A DNA stretch of 17,114 nt from positions 1-17,114 of the forward strand of contig JAVBOR010000056.1 in NCBI GenBank assembly GCA_031550325.1, given 5' to 3'. The DNA is from JAVBTT01 sp031550325 (GTDB lineage: Bacteria; Bacillota; Clostridia; Oscillospirales; UBA929). The position numbers and the translations under genes were made by a program. Below are positions 14,914 to 17,114 of the stretch, one piece after another (the first letter of the stretch is position 1; the number at the start of each line of letters is the position of its first letter). The notes below the pieces were generated by a model. The model ran no database searches, was not told the origin of the DNA, and was given only the letters and a program-made list of their open reading frames with translations.

Positions 14914-15414
14914 TTACCCCCACAGGCGCACCGCCCACGACGCTGCCACAAAGCTGGTCAGATCGGCGATCAGCGCGGCGGGAACGGCGTAGCGCGTCTT
15001 GGATACGCCGGCAGCGCCGCACACGACGCTGATCGTGTAAAAAGTGGTTTCGCTTGACCCGAGCATGACGGCGGCCGTACGGCCGATCGTCGAGTCAACG
15101 CCGTATGTTTGAATCAGATCGACGCCCACGGCAAGGCCGCCGCTGCCTGAAAACGGCCTGATAAACACAAGGGGCGCGCATTCCGGCGGAATGCCCGTCA
15201 GCCTGAACAGGGGCGCGCACAGCGCCGCCAGCGCGTCCAGCGCTCCCGAAGCGCGCAGCATCGAGATGCCGACCAGCAGTCCCACGAGCGCCGGAATAAT
15301 ACGGAGCATCATCATCAATCCGTCCTTGGCGCCGGCCATCAGGGCGTCAAAGTTATCCACTTTCTTGATGATTCCCCACGCCATAATGGCGCACATCATG
15401 ATGGCGACGGTCAT
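14914..15414 (-). CDS. spmB: Spore maturation protein B
   Basis: A 166-residue membrane protein of the nucleoside-recognition/Gate family. With SpmA it is needed for full dehydration and heat resistance of the spore core in Bacillus and clostridia. Hydrophobic helices are visible at about 2-14, 35-55 and 125-160, and the SpmB landmarks RPFSGSGGLAVGVDLI and LGSSETTFYTI are intact. Its ATG overlaps the spmA stop in ATGA, so the two are translationally coupled. Length is close to that of other SpmB proteins. The usual neighbour dacB is not present in the window. Confidence 0.95.
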   Translation of the reverse strand: MTVAIMMCAIMAWGIIKKVDNFDALMAGAKDGLMMMLRIIPALVGLLVGISMLRASGALDALAALCAPLFRLTGIPPECAPLVFIRPFSGSGGLAVGVDLIQTYGVDSTIGRTAAVMLGSSETTFYTISVVCGAAGVSKTRYAVPAALIADLTSFVAASWAVRLWG

Positions 15415-16001
15415 TTAGCAGGCCCCCAAACCCTGGCAAACACCTTGGCCGCCACAACGCCCGCAACACAGCTCAAAACCGTGGCAAACCAAACCTGGGG
15501 CAATATGTCAAACGGCGTGTTGGCCCCGGCCTGCGCGCGTACGGCGGCGATGGTCGCCGGGATGACCTGGATGGAACCCGCGTTGAGCACCACCAGCATG
15601 CACAGCGCGTCCGACGCTGTTTTGGAGCCGCCCGCAAGCTTTTGGATACGCGTTCCCGCGCGGATGGACAGCGGCGTGGCGGCATTGCCCAAGCCCAGGA
15701 CGTTGGCCGACACGTTGGCGGCGATGTACTCCATGGCCGTTTTGTCGCCCGCGACCTTACCAAACAGGAAGCTGAGCGGCCTATGCAGAAACGCTGCAAG
15801 CTTTTCCATAAGCCCAGACCGCTTCATGATTTCTGTCAGGCCCGTCCAGAGGCAAAGCATACCGGCCATGGAGATCCCCAGATCGACTGCGCGCTGCGCG
15901 CCCTGCACAAGCGCCAGGCCGACCTCGGCGCCTGTTCCGGCCCAAAGCGCGTACAGGACGGAAATGCCCGCCATGCCCAGCAGAACATAGGCCATGGTCA
16001 T
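15411..16001 (-). CDS. spmA: Spore maturation protein A
   Basis: A 196-residue integral membrane protein, partner of SpmB in spore core dehydration. Helices are clear at about 3-20 and near 40-60, and the family blocks GLTEIMKRSGLMEKLA, ANVLGLGNAATPLSIRAG and LVVLNAGSIQVIPATIAA are present. ATG 16001 lies five bases after GGGGGGAG on the minus strand; the GTG at 16019 would start inside that ribosome site. Expression would be expected from a sporulation sigma factor (SigE in Bacillus), but I could not place a convincing SigE or SigG promoter between 16002 and 16100. It diverges from the AbrB-like gene. Confidence 0.95.
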   Translation of the reverse strand: MTMAYVLLGMAGISVLYALWAGTGAEVGLALVQGAQRAVDLGISMAGMLCLWTGLTEIMKRSGLMEKLAAFLHRPLSFLFGKVAGDKTAMEYIAANVSANVLGLGNAATPLSIRAGTRIQKLAGGSKTASDALCMLVVLNAGSIQVIPATIAAVRAQAGANTPFDILPQVWFATVLSCVAGVVAAKVFARVWGPAK

Positions 16002-16089
16002 TTTGACTCCCCCCTCCACTCTTTTTCATACATTATGCATATAGGCAAACATTGGCAATTATGCAGAGTTCCCTTTTTCGCCAACTTAG

Positions 16090-16117
16090 TTGACAAACCA
16101 TATGTGTTCAGTATAAT
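16090..16117 (+). promoter_or_regulatory. Sigma-A promoter of the AbrB-like gene
   Basis: TTGACA (16090-16095) and TATAAT (16112-16117) are exact consensus with a 16-base spacer. The -35 overlaps the short palindrome CAACTTAGTTG (16082-16092), a possible operator, perhaps for self-control as is common in AbrB proteins. Confidence 0.8.
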
Positions 16118-16171
16118 ATGAAAATCTAAGTTATAAATAGAATTTCCATTTTCTGACAGGAGGGCAAGCGC

Positions 16172-16411
16172 ATGAAGTCTACCGGTATCACCAGAAAAGT
16201 CGACGAACTTGGGAGGGTTGTCCTGCCCATAGAACTTCGCAGAACTCTTGATATCTTAGAAAAAGACGTTCTGGAGATTTATGTGGACGGGAACTCAGTT
16301 ATCCTGAAAAAGTACGAACCAGCTTGCATTTTTTGCAACAATGCCCGCAACATTATCAACTTCAAGGGCAAAAACGTTTGCCCCAACTGCATTCAGGAAC
16401 TGACCCGTTAG
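16172..16411 (+). CDS. AbrB/SpoVT-type transition-state regulator with a Cys4 cluster
   Basis: A 79-residue DNA-binding protein. Residues 1-47 form the swapped-hairpin AbrB domain (STGITRKVDELGRVVLPIEL, then LEIYVDGNSVILKKYEP). The C terminus holds CxxC (52-55) and CxxC (70-73), a probable zinc site, which suits the short AbrB forms of clostridia and Bacillus Abh/AbrB-like proteins. ATG 16172 follows AGGAGGG. It probably acts as a dimer or tetramer on AT-rich promoters, repressing stationary-phase or sporulation genes. Its divergent position next to spmA makes the shared 170-base intergenic region a natural first target, but this is inference. Confidence 0.92.
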   Translation: MKSTGITRKVDELGRVVLPIELRRTLDILEKDVLEIYVDGNSVILKKYEPACIFCNNARNIINFKGKNVCPNCIQELTR

Positions 16412-16447
16412 TCCATTTCCAAATGAACAGCTAGTTTTTACATAATG

Positions 16448-16486
16448 AAGGGTCTTTGCACAATGTTGCGAAGGCCCTTTCCCTTT
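16448..16486 (+). terminator. Intrinsic terminator of the AbrB-like gene
   Basis: AAGGGTCTTTGC (16448-16459) pairs with GCGAAGGCCCTT (16468-16479) over 12 bp with two G-T wobbles, loop ACAATGTT, followed by the pyrimidine run TCCCTTTT. It lies 37 bases after the stop codon. Confidence 0.8.
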
Positions 16487-16626
16487 TATGTGAGCCCGGC
16501 TGTTATGTCCCGGCATCTCCGCTGCGGCTCTGGGAAGCCGCATCGGTTATTCCGAACGGACACATCCCCGGCGCGAAGGATGCTCGGCAAAGCAAGCCAA
16601 AATTTCAGGCGCGTTACGTTTTCCTA
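16487..16626. other. Gene-free spacer with one hairpin
   Basis: Between the AbrB terminator and the next promoter I see no ORF with a ribosome site. TGCGGCT (16523-16529) pairs perfectly with AGCCGCA (16536-16542). Nothing else could be assigned. Confidence 0.4.
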
Positions 16627-16655
16627 TTGATATTTATGGTAAAAACGAGTATACT
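16627..16655 (+). promoter_or_regulatory. Sigma-A promoter of the small membrane protein gene
   Basis: TTGATA (16627-16632) and TATACT (16650-16655) with a 17-base spacer; each box has one mismatch to consensus. It leaves a leader of about 60 bases before the TTG start at 16723. Confidence 0.75.
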
Positions 16656-16722
16656 ATGTGTGTAATTATAGGATCCGGCACCGGCCTTGGCCTTGCTGCC
16701 GAAAATAAAAGGAGGCGTGACT

Positions 16723-16926
16723 TTGAAACAGGCTGTCAAATGGTCGTTAGGACTGTTTATGGGGATCTTGGCCATCGGAGCGATCGCGCTGCTCGCCATA
16801 AAATATTTTGATGTTCTCATGAAGATTTTTGATGACATCCGCGATCAGATTTCCGCCAAGCGTTCTCACTTGCTCAGCGACGCTTGCTGTGATTGCTGCA
16901 ACGATCTTGACGAGGAAGACATTTAG
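16723..16926 (+). CDS. Small single-helix membrane protein with CCDCC tail
   Basis: A 67-residue protein not recognised as any named family. The start is TTG 16723, seven bases after a perfect AAAGGAGG; upstream in-frame starts would lie before the ribosome site. Residues about 7-29 form one strongly hydrophobic helix (SLGLFMGILAIGAIALLAI), followed by an amphipathic stretch (KIFDDIRDQISAKR) and an acidic Cys-rich end with Cys55, 56, 58 and 59. The Lys residues before the helix suggest an N-in orientation for a single pass, but the tail side cannot be fixed. The cluster could bind a metal or form disulfides. It has its own good promoter and ribosome site, so I think it is real. Confidence 0.75.
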   Translation: MKQAVKWSLGLFMGILAIGAIALLAIKYFDVLMKIFDDIRDQISAKRSHLLSDACCDCCNDLDEEDI

Positions 16927-16943
16927 CCTTATCCACAACTTTT

Positions 16944-16970
16944 AGCCCTGCCGCCTATGGGCGCAGGGCT
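16944..16970. terminator. Hairpin after the small membrane protein gene
   Basis: AGCCCTGC (16944-16951) pairs perfectly with GCAGGGCT (16963-16970). It lies 17 bases after the stop but has no T-run, so termination is only likely. It directly precedes a hairpin repeat copy. Confidence 0.45.
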
Positions 16971-16975
16971 CAGGC

Positions 16976-17114
16976 TGTCAAAGAACCTTTGGTTCTTTGA
17001 CAAAACGAGGGCAGGATCAAACCGCTGAGGCGGTTTGAAGGGAAACGATTTCGAGAAATGAATTCCCGAAACCGTTGTGGTTCATATTTTTCCTGGATTC
17101 GCGTCGAGCCTGCC
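16976..17114 (-). repeat. Composite hairpin repeat, copy V (inverted, cut by right edge)
   Basis: Module E is perfect here: TGTCAAAGAACC (16976-16987), loop TTT, GGTTCTTTGACA (16991-17002). Next comes a different hairpin, TCAAACCGC/GCGGTTTGA with loop TGAG (17017-17038), where copies I and II have module B. Then comes a diverged module A (about 17043-17075, AACGATTTCG with CGAAACCGTT, one mismatch). The last bases, TCGAGCCTGCC, match TCGAGCCTGACGCC of copy II at 12298-12311. Read on the minus strand, the A, B-slot, E order equals copy II. The final bases are in plus orientation and may open yet another copy. Confidence 0.7.

Noticed and set aside
16020..16100. SigE or SigG promoter for spmA
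   Set aside because: CATA-like and GCATA-like boxes are present on the minus strand but their spacing (about 22 bases) does not fit either consensus.

Overview
The window reads as chromosomal DNA from a spore-forming, GC-rich member of the Clostridia (Firmicutes). The support is the spore maturation pair spmA-spmB, an AbrB-type regulator, a Bacillus/Clostridium-like cluster murI-ywiB(DUF1934)-argS, strong AGGAGG ribosome binding sites with several GTG/TTG starts, and perfect or near-perfect sigma-A promoters. No rRNA, tRNA, CRISPR array, transposase or phage gene was seen. A species cannot be named from the sequence.

Layout, left to right. (1) 1-361 is intergenic and filled with small hairpins. 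(2) 446-2880 (+) is a metal-resistance operon: a CadC/SmtB-type ArsR repressor and a Zn/Cd/Pb P1B-ATPase, behind a TTGACA-17-TATAAT promoter with a palindromic operator over the start of transcription. (3) 2999-8064 (-) holds the RNA-binding protein Tex and then two MATE exporters that share an ATGA stop/start overlap. (4) 8148-8957 (+), divergent from tex, is a PhnP-like metallo-beta-lactamase fold protein. It converges on the next block at a bidirectional terminator. (5) 9090-13861 (-) is murI, ywiB, argS and a secreted S41/PDZ protease, probably one transcription block. A hairpin repeat is inserted between ywiB and argS, and another lies in the murI leader. (6) 14261-14668 (+) is an unrecognised acidic 135-residue protein. 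(7) 14914-16001 (-) is spmA-spmB, translationally coupled and divergent from (8) an AbrB-like regulator with a C-terminal Cys4 cluster (16172-16411, +). (9) 16723-16926 (+) is a 67-residue one-helix membrane protein with a CCDCC tail.

The most unusual content is between the genes. A family of composite repeats built from short hairpin modules occurs at least five times, plus fragments: 1-219, 8995-9050, 12277-12500, 13923-14009 (inverted), 16976-17114 (inverted, running off the window), and pieces at 2929-2988 and 13021-13041. Modules keep their order. The outer stems change sequence while staying paired (compensatory changes around a conserved TTCACT-like loop). One hairpin slot is occupied by an unrelated hairpin in one copy. 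This looks like a structured mobile repeat or RNA element. I do not recognise it as a named family.
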